Origin: Petrolisthes cinctipes
Taxonomy: Eukaryota > Arthropoda > Malacostraca > Decapoda > Porcellanidae
Reading direction: 5' to 3'
Length of the DNA stretch: 64,000 nucleotides
Assembly: GCA_033782935.1 (NCBI GenBank)
Contig: JAWQEG010001306.1
Span: forward strand, 930,001-994,000
Positions 40,001 to 51,062 of this stretch are shown here, piece after piece. The translations under genes and the position numbers were made by a program. Each line of letters begins with the position of its first letter. Within the stretch, counting starts at the first letter, position 1. Under the pieces are notes generated by a model that worked only from the letters and a program-made list of their open reading frames with translations, had not been told where the DNA came from and did not search any database.

Positions 40001-43000
40001 ATGTTTTTGGCCTGTATTTTGAAAATACTCTAACACGGAGTAGGCATATACAGATACCTTCTGGGACCTCTAAATATCGAATTTTAGGTTGTTTTGGGAC
40101 TGAATTTGAGATATCGATTTTTTGGCACCTAAAATGTCGATTTTTAGCATGTTTTTAGCCTATATTTTGAAAATATTCTAGCACTGTGTAGGCATGTACA
40201 GATTGCTTCTGGGACCCCAAAATATTGAATTTTCAAGTGTTTTGAGCCTGAATTTGAGATATAAACGGGTATAGAAGATACATGCACATATTGACTTTGG
40301 GCATCTAAAATATCGATTTTCAGCATGTTTTGGGCCTGTATTTTGAAAATACTCTAACACTGAGTAGGCATGTACAGATTGCTTCTGGGACCCCAAAATA
40401 TTGAATTTTTGGGTGTTTTGAGCCTGAATTTGAGATATAAACGGGTACAGAAGATGCATGCACATATCGACTTTTGGGCACCTAAAAGATCGATTTTCAG
40501 TATGTTTTTGGCCTGTATTTTGAAAATACTCTAACACGGAGTAAGCATGTACAGATACCTTCTGGGACCTCTAAATATCGAATTTTCTGGTTTTTTGGGA
40601 CTGAATTTGAGATATCGATTTTTTGGCACCTAAAATGTCGATTTTTAGCATGTTTTTAGCTTATATTTTGAAAATATTCTAGCACTGTGTAGGCATGTAC
40701 AGATTACTTCTGGGACCCCAAAATATTGAATTTTCGGGTGTTTTGAGCCTGAATTTGAGATATAAACGGGTACAGAAGATACATGCACATATTGACTTTG
40801 GGCGCCAAAAATATCGATTTTCAGCATGTTTTGGGCCTGAATTTTGAAAATACTCTAACACGGAGTAGGCATGTACAGATCGCTTCTGGGACCCCAAAAT
40901 ATCGAATTTTCGGGTGTTTAGGGCCAGAATTTGAGATATAAACGGGTACAGAAGATGCATGCACATATCGACTTTTGGGCACCTAAAAGATCGATTTTCA
41001 GTATGATTTTGGCCTGTATTTTGAAAATACTCTAACACGGTGTAGGCATGTACAGATCGCTTCTGGGACCCCTAAATATCGAATTTTCGGGTGTTTTGGG
41101 ACTGAATTTGAGATATCGACTTTTTGGCACTTAAAAGATCGATTTTTAGCATGTTTTTAGCCTATATTTTGAAAATATTCTAGCACTGTACAGATTGCTT
41201 CTGGGACCCCCAAATATTGAATTTTCGGGTGTTTTGAGCCTGAATTTGAGATATAAACGGGTACAGAAGATACATGAACATATTGACTTTGGGCATCTAA
41301 AATATCGATTTTCAGTATGTTTTGGGCCTGTATTTTGAAAATACTCTAACACTGAGTAGGCATGTACAGATTGCTTCTGGGACCCCAAAATATTGAATTT
41401 TTGGGTGTTTTGAGCCTGAACTTGAGATATAAACGGGTACAGATGATGCATGCACATATCGACTTTTGTGCACCTAAAAGATCGATTTTCAGTATGTTTT
41501 GAGCATGTACTTTGAAAATACTCTAACACGGAGTAGGCATGTAGAGATCGCTTCTGGGACCCCTACATATCGAATTTTCGGGTTTTTTTTTGACTGAATT
41601 TGAGATATTGACTTTTTGGCACCTAAAAGATCGATTTTTAGCATGTTTTTAGCCTATATTTTGAAAATATTCTAGCACTGTACAGATTGCTTCTGGGACC
41701 CCAAAATATTGAATTTTCGGGTGTTTTGAGCCTGAATTTGAGATATAAACGGGTACAGAAGATATATGCACATATTGACTTTGGGCATCTAAAATATCGA
41801 TTTTCAGCATGTTTTGGGCCTGAATTTTGAAAATACTCTAACACGGAGTAGGCATGTACAGATCGCTTCTGGGACCCCAAAATATCGAATTTTCGGGTGT
41901 TTAGGGCCAGAATTTGAGATATAAACAGGTACAGAAGATGCATGCACATATCGACTTTTGGGCACCTAAAAGATCGATTTTCAGTATGTTTTTGGCCTGT
42001 ATTTTGAAAATACTCTAACACGGAGTAGGCATGTACAGATACCTTCTGGGACCTCTAAATATCGAATTTTCGGGTGTTTTGGGACTGAATTTGAGATATC
42101 GATTTTTTGGCACCTAAAATGTCGATTTTTAGCATGTTTTTAGCCTATATTTTGAAAATATTCTAGCACTGTTTAGGCATGTACAGATTGCTTCTGGGAC
42201 CCAGAAATATTGAATTTTCGGGTGTTTTGAGCCTGAATTTGAGATATAAACGGGTACAGAAGATACATGCACATATTGACTTTGGGCATCTAAAATATCG
42301 ATTTTCAGCATGTTTTGGGCCTGTATTTTGAAAATACTCTAACACTGAGTAGGCATGTACAGATTGCTTCTGGGACCCCAAAATATTGAATTTTCGGGTG
42401 TTTTGAGCCTAATTTGAGATATAAACGGGTACAGAAGATACATGCACATATTGACTTTGGGCACCAAAAATATCGATTTTCAGCATGTTTTGGGCCTGAA
42501 TTTTGAAAATACTCTAACACGGAGTAGGCATGTACAGATCGCTTCTGGGACCCCAAAATATCGAATTTTCGGGTGTTTAGGGCCAGAATTTGAGATATAA
42601 ACGGGTACAGAAGATCCATGCACATATCGACTTTTGGGCACCTAAGAGATCGATTTTCAGAATGTTTTTGGCCTGTATTTTGAAATTTCTCTAACACGGA
42701 GTAGGCATGTACAGATACCTTCTGGGACCTCTAAATATCGAATTTTCGGGTGTTTTGGGACTGAATTTGAGATATCGAATTTTTGGCACCTAAAATGTCG
42801 ATTTTTAGCATGTTTTTAGCCTATATTTTGAAAATATTCTAGCACTGAGTAGGCATGTACAGATTGCTTCTGGGACCCCAAAATATTGAATTTTCTGGTG
42901 TTTTGTGCCTGAATTTGAGATATAAACGGGTACAGAAGATACATGCACATATTGACTTTGGGCATCTAAAATATCGATTTTCAGCATGTTTTGGGCCTGT

Positions 43001-43081
43001 ATTTTGAAAATACTCTAACACGGAGTAGGCATGTACAGATTGCTTCTGGGACCCCAAAATATTGAATTTTCGGGTGTTTTA
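34094..43081 (+). repeat. Super-repeat copy 3, 8988 bp
   Basis: This copy matches the leading part of copies 1 and 2, then has a 1503-bp middle part (landmarks 35681, 36182, 36683, 37184). The trailing part matches copy 1 at offset 16473 and copy 2 at offset 8988. It is two trimers shorter than copy 1 and three longer than copy 2. The only private substitution I noticed is G-to-T at 38682. All three copies share rare marks such as the nine-T run and TTTAGGCATG. Confidence 0.9.
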
Positions 43082-43218
43082 AGCCTGAATTTGAGATATA
43101 AACGGGTACTGAAGATGCATGCACATATCGACTTTTGTGCACCTAAAAGATCGATTTTCAGTATGTTTTGAGCATGTATTTTGAAAATACTCTAACACGG
43201 AGTAGGCATGTACAGATT
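43082..43218 (+). repeat. Truncated fourth super-repeat copy
   Basis: Sequence after 43081 still matches the starts of copies 2 and 3 until 43218. There AGATTGCTTC replaces the expected AGATCGCTTC, and soon after GGCACCTAAAAGATCGATTTT replaces GGCATCTAAAAGATCGAATTTT. This marks the right edge of the amplified region. Confidence 0.75.
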
Positions 43219-44231
43219 GCTTCTGGGACCCCTAAATATCGAATTTTCGGGTGTTTTGGGACTGAATTTGAGATATCGACTTTTTGGCACCTAAAAGATC
43301 GATTTTTAGCATGTTTTTAGACTATATTTTGAAAATATTCTAGCATTAAGTAGGCATGTACAGATTGCTTCTGGGACCCCAAAATATTGAATTTTCGGGT
43401 GTTTTGAGCCTGAATTTGAGATATAAACGGGTACAGAAGATACATGCACATATTGACTTTGGGCGCCAAAAATATCGATTTTCAGCATGTTTTGGGCCTG
43501 AATTTTGAAAATACTCTAACACCGAGTAGGCATGTACAGATCGCTTCTGGGACCCCAAAATATCGAATTTTCGGGTGTTTAGGGCCAGAATTTGAGATAT
43601 AAACGGGTACGGAAGATGCATGCACATATCGACTTTTGTTCACCTAAAAGATCGATTTTCAGTATGTTTTTGGCCTGTATTTTGAAAATACTCTAACACG
43701 GAGTAGGCATGTACAGATCGTTTCTGGGACCCCTAAATATCGAATTTTCGGGTGTTTTGGGACTGAATTTGAGATATCGACTTTTTGGCACTTAAAAGAT
43801 CGATTTTTAGCATGTTTTTAGCCTATATTTTGAAAATATTCTAGCACTGTACAGATTGCTTCTGCGACCCCAAAATATTGAATTTTCGGGTGTTTTGAGC
43901 CTGAATTTGAGATATAAACGGGTACAGAAGATACATGAACATATTGACTTTGGGCATCTAAAATATCGATTTTCAGCATGTTTTGGGCCTGTATTTTGAA
44001 AATCCTCTAACACTGAGTAGGCATGTACAGATTGCTTCTGGGACCCCAAAATATTGAATTTTCGGGTGTTTTGAGCCTGAATTTGAGATATAAACGGGTA
44101 CTGAAGATGCATGCACATATCGACTTTTGTGCACCTAAAAGATCGATTTTCAGTATGTTTTGAGCATGTATTTTGAAAATACTCTAACACGGAGTAGGCA
44201 TGTACAGATCGCTTCTGGGACCCCTAAATAT

Positions 44232-44379
44232 CGAATTTTCGGTTGTTTTGGGACTGAATTTGAGATATCGACTTTTTGGCACCTAAAAGATCGATTTTCA
44301 GCATGTTTTTAGCCTATATTTTGAAAATATTCTAGCACTGAGTAGGCATGTATAGATTGCTTCTGGGACCCCAAAATAT
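44232..44379 (+). repeat. Monomer A1, 148 bp, reference copy
   Basis: This is the short monomer opening the first trimer. It lacks the 29-bp block of B and C: the sequence passes directly from GAGATAT (ending 44268) to CGACTTTTTGG. It carries AAAAGATCG, the dyad ATATTTTGAAAATAT at 44316-44330, then CTAGCACTGAGTAGG. Once the 29-bp gap is allowed for it is closest to class C, which supports origin by deletion from a C-like monomer. Confidence 0.9.
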
Positions 44380-44555
44380 TGAATTTTCGGGTGTTTTGAG
44401 CCTGAATTTGAGATATAAACGGGTACAGAAGATACATGCACATATTGACTTTGGGCACCAAAAATATCGATTTTCAGCATGTTTTGGGCCTGAATTTTGA
44501 AAATACTCTAACACGGAGTAGGCATGTACAGATCGCTTCTGGGACCCCAAAATAT
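44380..44555 (+). repeat. Monomer B', 176 bp, reference copy
   Basis: The second monomer of the first trimer begins TGAATTTTC rather than CGAATTTTC. It includes the 29-bp block with ATACATGCACATAT. Its class marks are GGGCACCAAAAATATCG, CCTGAATTTTGAAAATAC and CTAACACGGAG. The T-to-A change in CCTGAATTTTG breaks one pair of the dyad that A, B and C2 keep intact. B is one base shorter than C because its TTGACTTTGGGC run has one T fewer. Confidence 0.88.
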
Positions 44556-44732
44556 CGAATTTTCGGGTGTTTAGGGCCAGAATTTGAGATATAAACGAGT
44601 ACAGAAGATGCATGCACATATCGACTTTTGGGCACCTAAAAGATCGATTTTCAGTATGTTTTTGGCCTGTATTTTGAAAATACTCTAACACGGAGTAGGC
44701 ATGTACAGATACCTTCTGGGACCTCTAAATAT
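44556..44732 (+). repeat. Monomer C1, 177 bp, reference copy
   Basis: The third monomer of the first trimer is recognised by GTGTTTAGGGCCAG near its start and ATGCATGCACATATCG in the middle. Further marks are TTTTTGGCCTGTATTTTG and the ending AGATACCTTCTGGGACCTCTAAATAT. It is nearly always followed by an A2 monomer, so it marks the switch between the two trimer types. Confidence 0.88.
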
Positions 44733-44880
44733 CGAATTTTCGGGTGTTTTGGGACTGAATTTGAGATATCGATTTTTTGGCACCTAAAATGTCGATTTTT
44801 AGCATGTTTTTAGCCTATATTTTGAAAATATTCTAGCACTGTTTAGGCATGTACAGATTGCTTCTGGGACCCCAAAATAT
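44733..44880 (+). repeat. Monomer A2, 148 bp, reference copy
   Basis: The short monomer opening the second trimer differs from A1 by CGATTTTTTGG, AAAATGTCG and usually ACTGTGTAGG (here ACTGTTTAGG). It shares the 29-bp deletion scar with A1, so the deletion predates the split of the two trimers. Confidence 0.88.
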
Positions 44881-45056
44881 TGAATTTTCGGGTGTTTTGT
44901 GCCTGAATTTGAGATATAAAAGGGTACAGAAGATATATGCACATATTGACTTTGGGCATCTGAAATATCGATTTTCAGCATGTTTTGGGCCTGTATTTTG
45001 AAAATACTCTAACACTGAGTAGGCATGTACAGATTGCTTCTGGGACCCCAAAATAT
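44881..45056 (+). repeat. Monomer B, 176 bp, reference copy
   Basis: The second monomer of the second trimer is marked by a GGGCATCT segment before ATATCG, by CCTGTATTTTGAAAATAC, and by CTAACACTGAG. Its tail reads AGATTGCTTC, where B' has AGATCGCTTC. This copy has GGGTACAGAAGATATATGC in place of the usual ATACATGC. Confidence 0.87.
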
Positions 45057-45233
45057 TGAATTTTCGGGTGTTTTGAGCCTGAATTTGAGATATAAACGGG
45101 TACTGAAGATGCATGCACATATCGACTTTTGTGCACCTAAAAGATCGATTTTCAGTATGTTTTGAGCATGTATTTTGAAAATACTCTAACACGGAGTAGG
45201 CATGTACAGATCGCTTCTGGGACCCCTAAATAT
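45057..45233 (+). repeat. Monomer C2, 177 bp, reference copy
   Basis: The third monomer of the second trimer carries GTACTGAAGATGCATGC, TTTTGTGCACC and TTTTGAGCATGTATTTTG, and ends AGATCGCTTCTGGGACCCCTAAATAT. The 29-bp block absent from A lies at 45094-45122 and is bounded by ATAT at 45090-45093 and 45119-45122. An unbroken alternating purine-pyrimidine run lies at 45109-45122. The dyad GTATTTTGAAAATAC is at 45170-45184. Confidence 0.9.
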
Positions 45234-47673
45234 CGAATTTTCGGGTGTTTTGGGACTGAATTTGAGATATCGACTTTTTGGCACCTAAAAGATCGATTTT
45301 TAGCATGTTTTTAGCCTATATTTTGAAAATATTCTAGCACTGAGTAGGCATGTACAGATTGCTTCTGGGACCCCAAAATATTAAATTTTCGGGTGTTTTG
45401 AGCCTGAATTTGAGATATAAACGGGTACAAAAGATATATGCACATATTGACTTTGGGCACCAAAAATATCGATTTTCAGCATGTTTTGGGCCTGAATTTT
45501 GAAAATACTCTAACACGGAGTAGGCATGTACAGGTTGCTTCTGGGACCCCAAAATATCGAATTTTCGGGTGTTTAGGGCCAGAATTTGAGATATAAACGG
45601 GTACAGAAGATGCATGCACATATCGACTTTTGGGCACCTAAAAGATCGATTTTCAATATGTTTTTGGCCTGTATTTTGAAAATACTCTAACACGGAGTAG
45701 GCATGTACAGATACCTTCTGGGACCTCTAAATATCGAATTTTCGGGTGTTTTGGGACTGAATTTGAGATATCGATTTTTTGGCACCTAAAATGTCGATTT
45801 TTAGCATGTTTTTAGCCTATATTTTGAAAATATTCTAGCACTGTGTAGGCATGTACAGATTGCTTCTGGGACCCCAAAATATTGAATTTTCGGGTGTTTT
45901 GAGCCTGAATTTGAGATATAAACGGGTACAGAAGATACATGCACATATTGACTTTGGGCATCTAAAATATCGATTTTTCAGCATGTTTTGGGCCTGTATT
46001 TTGAAAATACTCTAACACGGAGTAGGCATGTACAGATTGCTTCTAGGACCCCAAAATATTGAATTTTCGGGTGTTTTGAGCCTGAATTTGAGATATAAAC
46101 GGGTACTGAAGATGCATGCACATATCGACTTTTGTGCACCTAAAAGATCGATTTTCAGTATGTTTTGAGCATGTATTTTGAAAATACTCTAACACGGAGT
46201 AGGCATGTACAGATCGCTTCTGGGACCCCTAAACATCGAATTTTCGGGTGTTTTGGGACTGAATTTGAGATATCGACTTTTTGGCACCTAAAAGATCGAT
46301 TTTTAGCATTTTTTTAGCCTATATTTTGAAAATATTCTAGCATTAAGTAGACATGTACAGATTGCTTCTGGGACCCCAAAATATTGAATTTTCGGGTGTT
46401 TTGAGCCTGAATTTGAGATATAAACGGGTACAGAAGATACATGCACATATTGACTTTGGGCGCCAAAAATATCGATTTTCAGCATGTTTTGGGCCTGAAT
46501 TTTGAAAATACTCTAACACCGAGTAGGCATGTACAGATCGCTTCTGGGACCCCAAAATATCGAATTTTCGGGTGTTTAGGGCCAGAATTTGAGATATAAA
46601 CGGGTACAGAAGATGCATGCACATATCGACTTTTGGGCACCTAAAAGATCGATTTTCAGTATGTTTTTGGCCTGTATTTTGAAAATACTCTAACACGGAG
46701 TAGGCATGTATAGATCGTTTCTGGGACCCCTAAATATCGAATTTTCGGGTGTTTTGGGACTGAATTTGAGATATCGACTTTTTGGCACTTAAAAGATCGA
46801 TTTTTAGCATGTTTTTAGCCTATATTTTGAAAATATTCTAGCACTGTACAGATTGCTTCTGCGACCCCAAAATATTGAATTTTCGGGTGTTTTGAGCCTG
46901 AATTTGAGATATAAACGGGTACAGAAGATACATGCACATATTGACTTTGGGCATCTCAAATATCGATTTTCAGCATGTTTTGGGCCTGCATTTTGAAAAT
47001 ACTCTAACACGGAGTAGGCATGTACAGATCGCTTCTGGGACCCCAAAATATCGAATTTTCGGGTGTTTAGGGCCAGAATTTGAGATATAAACGGGTACAG
47101 AAGATGCAAGCACATATCGACTTTTGGGCACCTAAGAGATCGATTTTCAGTATGTTTTTGGCCTGTATTTTGAAAATACTCTAACACAGAGTAGGCATGT
47201 ACAGATACCTTCTGGGACCTCTAAATATCGAATTTTCGGGTGTTTTGGGACTGAATTTGAGATATCGATTTTTTGGCACCTAAAATGTAGATTTTTAGCA
47301 TGTTTTTAGCCTATATTTTCAAAATATTCTAGCACTGTGTAGGCATGTACAGATTGCTTCTGGGACCCCAAAATATTGAATTTTCGGGTGTTTTGAGCCT
47401 GAATTTGAGATATAAACGGGTACAGAAGATACATGCACATATTGACTTTGGGCATCTAAAATATCGATTTTCAGCATGTTTTGGGCCTGTATTTTGAAAA
47501 TACTCTAACACTGAGTAGGCATGTACAGATTGCTTCTGAGACCCCAAAATATTGAATTTTCGGGTGTTTTGAGCCTGAATTTGAGATATAAACGGGTACT
47601 GAAGATGCATGCAGATATCGACTTTTGTGCACCTAAAAGATCGATTTTCAGTATGTTTTGAGCATGTATTTTA

Positions 47674-50600
47674 AAAATACTCTAACACGGAGTAGGCATG
47701 TACAGATCGCTTCTGGGACCCCTAAATATCGAATTTTCGGGTGTTTTGGGACTGAATTTGATATATCGACTTTTTGGCACCTAAAAGATCGATTTTCAGC
47801 ATGTTTTTAGCCTATATTTTGAAAATATTCTAGCACTGAGTAGGCATGTACAGATTGCTTCTGGGACCCCAAAATATTGAATTTTCGGGTGTTTTGAGCC
47901 TGAATTTGAGATATAAACGGGTACAGAAGATACATGCACATATTGACTTTGGGCGCCAAAAATATCGATTTTCAGCATGTTTTGGGACTGAATTTTGAAA
48001 ATACTCTAACACGGAGTAGGCATGTACAGATCGCTTCTGGGACCCCAAAATATCAAATTTTTGGGTGTTTAGGGCCAGAATTTGAGATATAAACGGGTAC
48101 AGAAGATGCATGCACATATCGACCTTTGGGCACCTAAAAGATCGATTTTCAGTATGTTTTTGGCCTGTATTTTGAAAATACTATAACACGGAGTAAGCAT
48201 GTACAGATACCTTCTGGGACCTCTAAATATCGAATTTTCGGGTGTTTTGGGACTGAATTTGAGATATCGACTTTTTGGCACCTAAAAGATCGATTTTTAG
48301 CATGTTTTTAGCCTATATTTTGAAAATATTCTAGCACTGAGTAGGCATGTACAGATTGCTTCTGGGACCCCAAAATATTAAATTTTCGGGTGTTTTGAGC
48401 CTGAATTTGAGATATAAACGGGTACAAAAGATACATGCACATATTGACTTTGGGCACCAAAAATATCGATTTTCAGCATGTTTTGGGCCTGAATTTTGAA
48501 AATACTCTAACACGGAGTAGGCATGTACAGATTGCTTCTGGGACCCCAAAATATCGAATTTTCGGGTGTTTAGGGCCAGAATTTGAGATATAAACGGGTA
48601 CAGAAGATGCATGCACATATCGACTTTTGGGCACCTAAAAGATCGATTTTCAGTATGTTTTTGGCATGTATTTTGAAAATACTCTAACACGGAGTAGGCA
48701 TGTACAGATACCTTCTGGGACCTCTAAATATCGAATTTTCGGGTGTTTTGGGACTGAATTTGAGATATCGATTTTTTGGCACCTAAAATGTCGATTTTTA
48801 GCATGTTTTTAGCCTATATTTTGAAAATATTCTAGCACTGTGTAGGCATGTACAGATTGCTTCTGGGACCCCAAAATATTGAATTTTCGGGTGTTTTGTG
48901 CCTGAATTTGAGATATAAACGGGTACAGAAGATACATGCACATATTGACTTTGGGCATCTAAAATATCGATTTTTCAGCATGTTTTGGGCCTGTATTTTG
49001 AAAATACTCTAACACGGAGTAGGCATGTACAGATTGCTTCTAGGACCCCAAAATATTGAATTTTCGGGTGTTTTGAGCCTGAATTTGAGATATAAACGGG
49101 TACAGAAGATACATGCACATATTGACTTTGGGCGCCAAAAATATCGATTTTCAGCATGTTTTGGGCCTGAATTTTGAAAATACTCTAACACGGAGTAGGC
49201 ATGTACAGATCGCTTCTGGGACCCCAAAATATCGAATTTTCGGGTGTTTAGGGCCAGAATTTGAGATATAAACGGGTACAGAAGATGCATGCACATATCG
49301 ACTTTTGGGCACCTAAAAGATCGATTTTCAGTATGTTTTTGGCCTGTATTTTGAAAATACTCTAACACGGAGTAGGCATGTACAGATCGCTTCTGGGACC
49401 CCTAAATATCGAATTTTCGGGTGTTTTGGGACTGAATTTGATATATCGACTTTTTGGCACCTAAAAGATCGATTTTCAGCATGTTTTTAGCCTATATTTT
49501 GAAAATATTCTAGCACTGAGTAGGCATGTACAGATTGCTTCTGGGACCCCAAAATATTGAATTTTCGGGTGTTTTGAGCCTGAATTTGAGATATAAACGG
49601 GTACAGAAGATACATGCACATATTGACTTTGGGCGCCAAAAATATCGATTTTCAGCATGTTTTGGGACTGAATTTTGAAAATACTCTAACACGGAGTAGG
49701 CATGTACAGATCGCTTCTGGGACCCCAAAATATCAAATTTTTGGGTGTTTAGGGCCAGAATTTGAGATATAAACGGGTACAGAAGATGCATGCACATATC
49801 GACTTTTGGGCACCTAAAAGATCGATTTTCAGTATGTTTTTGGCCTGTATTTTGAAAATACTATAACACGGAGTAAGCATGTACAGATACCTTCTGGGAC
49901 CTCTAAATATCGAATTTTCGGGTGTTTTGGGACTGAATTTGAGATATCGACTTTTTGGCACCTAAAAGATCGATTTTTAGCATGTTTTTAGCCTATATTT
50001 TGAAAATATTCTAGCACTGAGTAGGCATGTACAGATTGCTTCTGGGACCCCAAAATATTAAATTTTCGGGTGTTTTGAGCCTGAATTTGAGATATAAACG
50101 GGTACAAAAGATACATGCACATATTGACTTTGGGCACCAAAAATATCGATTTTCAGCATGTTTTGGGCCTGAATTTTGAAAATACTCTAACACGGAGTAG
50201 GCATGTACAGATTGCTTCTGGGACCCCAAAATATCGAATTTTCGGGTGTTTAGGGCCAGAATTTGAGATATAAACGGGTACAGAAGATGCATGCACATAT
50301 CGACTTTTGGGCACCTAAAAGATCGATTTTCAGTATGTTTTTGGCATGTATTTTGAAAATACTCTAACACGGAGTAGGCATGTACAGATACCTTCTGGGA
50401 CCTCTAAATATCGAATTTTCGGGTGTTTTGGGACTGAATTTGAGATATCGATTTTTTGGCACCTAAAATGTCGATTTTTAGCATGTTTTTAGCCTATATT
50501 TTGAAAATATTCTAGCACTGTGTAGGCATGTACAGATTGCTTCTGGGACCCCAAAATATTGAATTTTCGGGTGTTTTGTGCCTGAATTTGAGATATAAAC

Positions 50601-51062
50601 GGGTACAGAAGATACATGCACATATTGACTTTGGGCATCTAAAATATCGATTTTTCAGCATGTTTTGGGCCTGTATTTTGAAAATACTCTAACACGGAGT
50701 AGGCATGTACAGATTGCTTCTAGGACCCCAAAATATTGAATTTTCGGGTGTTTTGAGCCTGAATTTGAGATATAAACGGGTACAGAAGATACATGCACAT
50801 ATTGACTTTGGGCGCCAAAAATATCGATTTTCAGCATGTTTTGGGCCTGAATTTTGAAAATACTCTAACACGGAGTAGGCATGTACAGATCGCTTCTGGG
50901 ACCCCAAAATATCGAATTTTCGGGTGTTTAGGGCCAGAATTTGAGATATAAACGGGTACAGAAGATGCATGCACATATCGACTTTTGGGCACCTAAAAGA
51001 TCGATTTTCAGTATGTTTTTGGCCTGTATTTTGAAAATACTCTAACACGGAGTAGGCATGTA
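47674..51062 (+). repeat. Tandem duplication, 1680-bp unit
   Basis: Copy 1 is 47674-49353 and copy 2 is 49354-51033, with the match running on to about 51062. Landmarks pair as 47831/49511, 48332/50012 and 48833/50513. The unit is three trimers plus one extra B-class monomer (1503 + 177). The only difference I noticed is GACCTTTGGG near 48124 versus GACTTTTGGG near 49804. Each copy ends in a 678-bp tetramer. The join falls inside a C monomer, where GAGCATG-type sequence meets GGCCTG-type sequence. Confidence 0.88.

Larger units (their letters stand above)
44232..45233 (+). repeat. Reference hexameric higher-order repeat, 1002 bp
   Basis: This is the cleanest full copy of the 1002-bp unit A1-B'-C1-A2-B-C2, that is, two diverged 501-bp trimers. 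Diagnostic differences mark the halves. A1 reads CGACTTTTTGG and AAAAGATCG; A2 reads CGATTTTTTGG and AAAATGTCG. B' reads CACCAAAAATATCG and CCTGAATTTTG; B reads CATCTAAAATATCG or its one-base variant and CCTGTATTTTG. C1 has TTTAGGGCCAG and ends in AGATACCTTC; C2 has GTACTGAAG and GAGCATG. The next A1 begins at 45234, exactly 1002 bp on. The same order recurs elsewhere, for example 178-1169, where a 10-bp deletion in A1 makes it 992 bp. Confidence 0.92.
43219..47673 (+). repeat. Regular hexamer array right of the super-repeats
   Basis: Landmarks are 43341, 43842, 44333, 44834, 45335, 45836, 46338, 46839 and 47330, with spacings of 501, 491, 501, 501, 501, 502, 501 and 491. The hexamer order A1-B'-C1-A2-B-C2 is well kept. 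The A1 monomers at 43341 and 46338 share the private CTAGCATTAAG and lie 2997 bp apart, so they stem from one duplicated segment. Confidence 0.85.

Noticed and set aside
44556..44575. TTTAGGG, the plant-type telomere motif, once in each C1 monomer
   Set aside because: It occurs singly and never in tandem, and other monomers have TTTTGAG at the same place. It is a class-specific substitution, not telomeric sequence.
44332..44691. Minus-strand open frames of about 119 codons recurring every 501 bp, and similar 60-, 72- and 127-codon frames throughout
   Set aside because: They follow the repeat exactly. The 501-bp period is a multiple of three, so a chance open frame recurs; overlapping frames are open at the same place, and 10-bp deletions simply lengthen them to 127 codons. 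There is no codon-level constraint, no start context and no recognisable domain.
45088..45100. TATAAAC resembling a TATA box in each long monomer
   Set aside because: The match is short in AT-rich DNA and nothing downstream looks like a transcription unit. Satellite transcription is possible but not shown by this.
45057..45122. Possible CENP-B box around AAACGGG in long monomers
   Set aside because: The CGGG half fits with an A three bases upstream, but the required TTCG half is TGAG here, and no reverse-strand match is evident. It falls short of the consensus.
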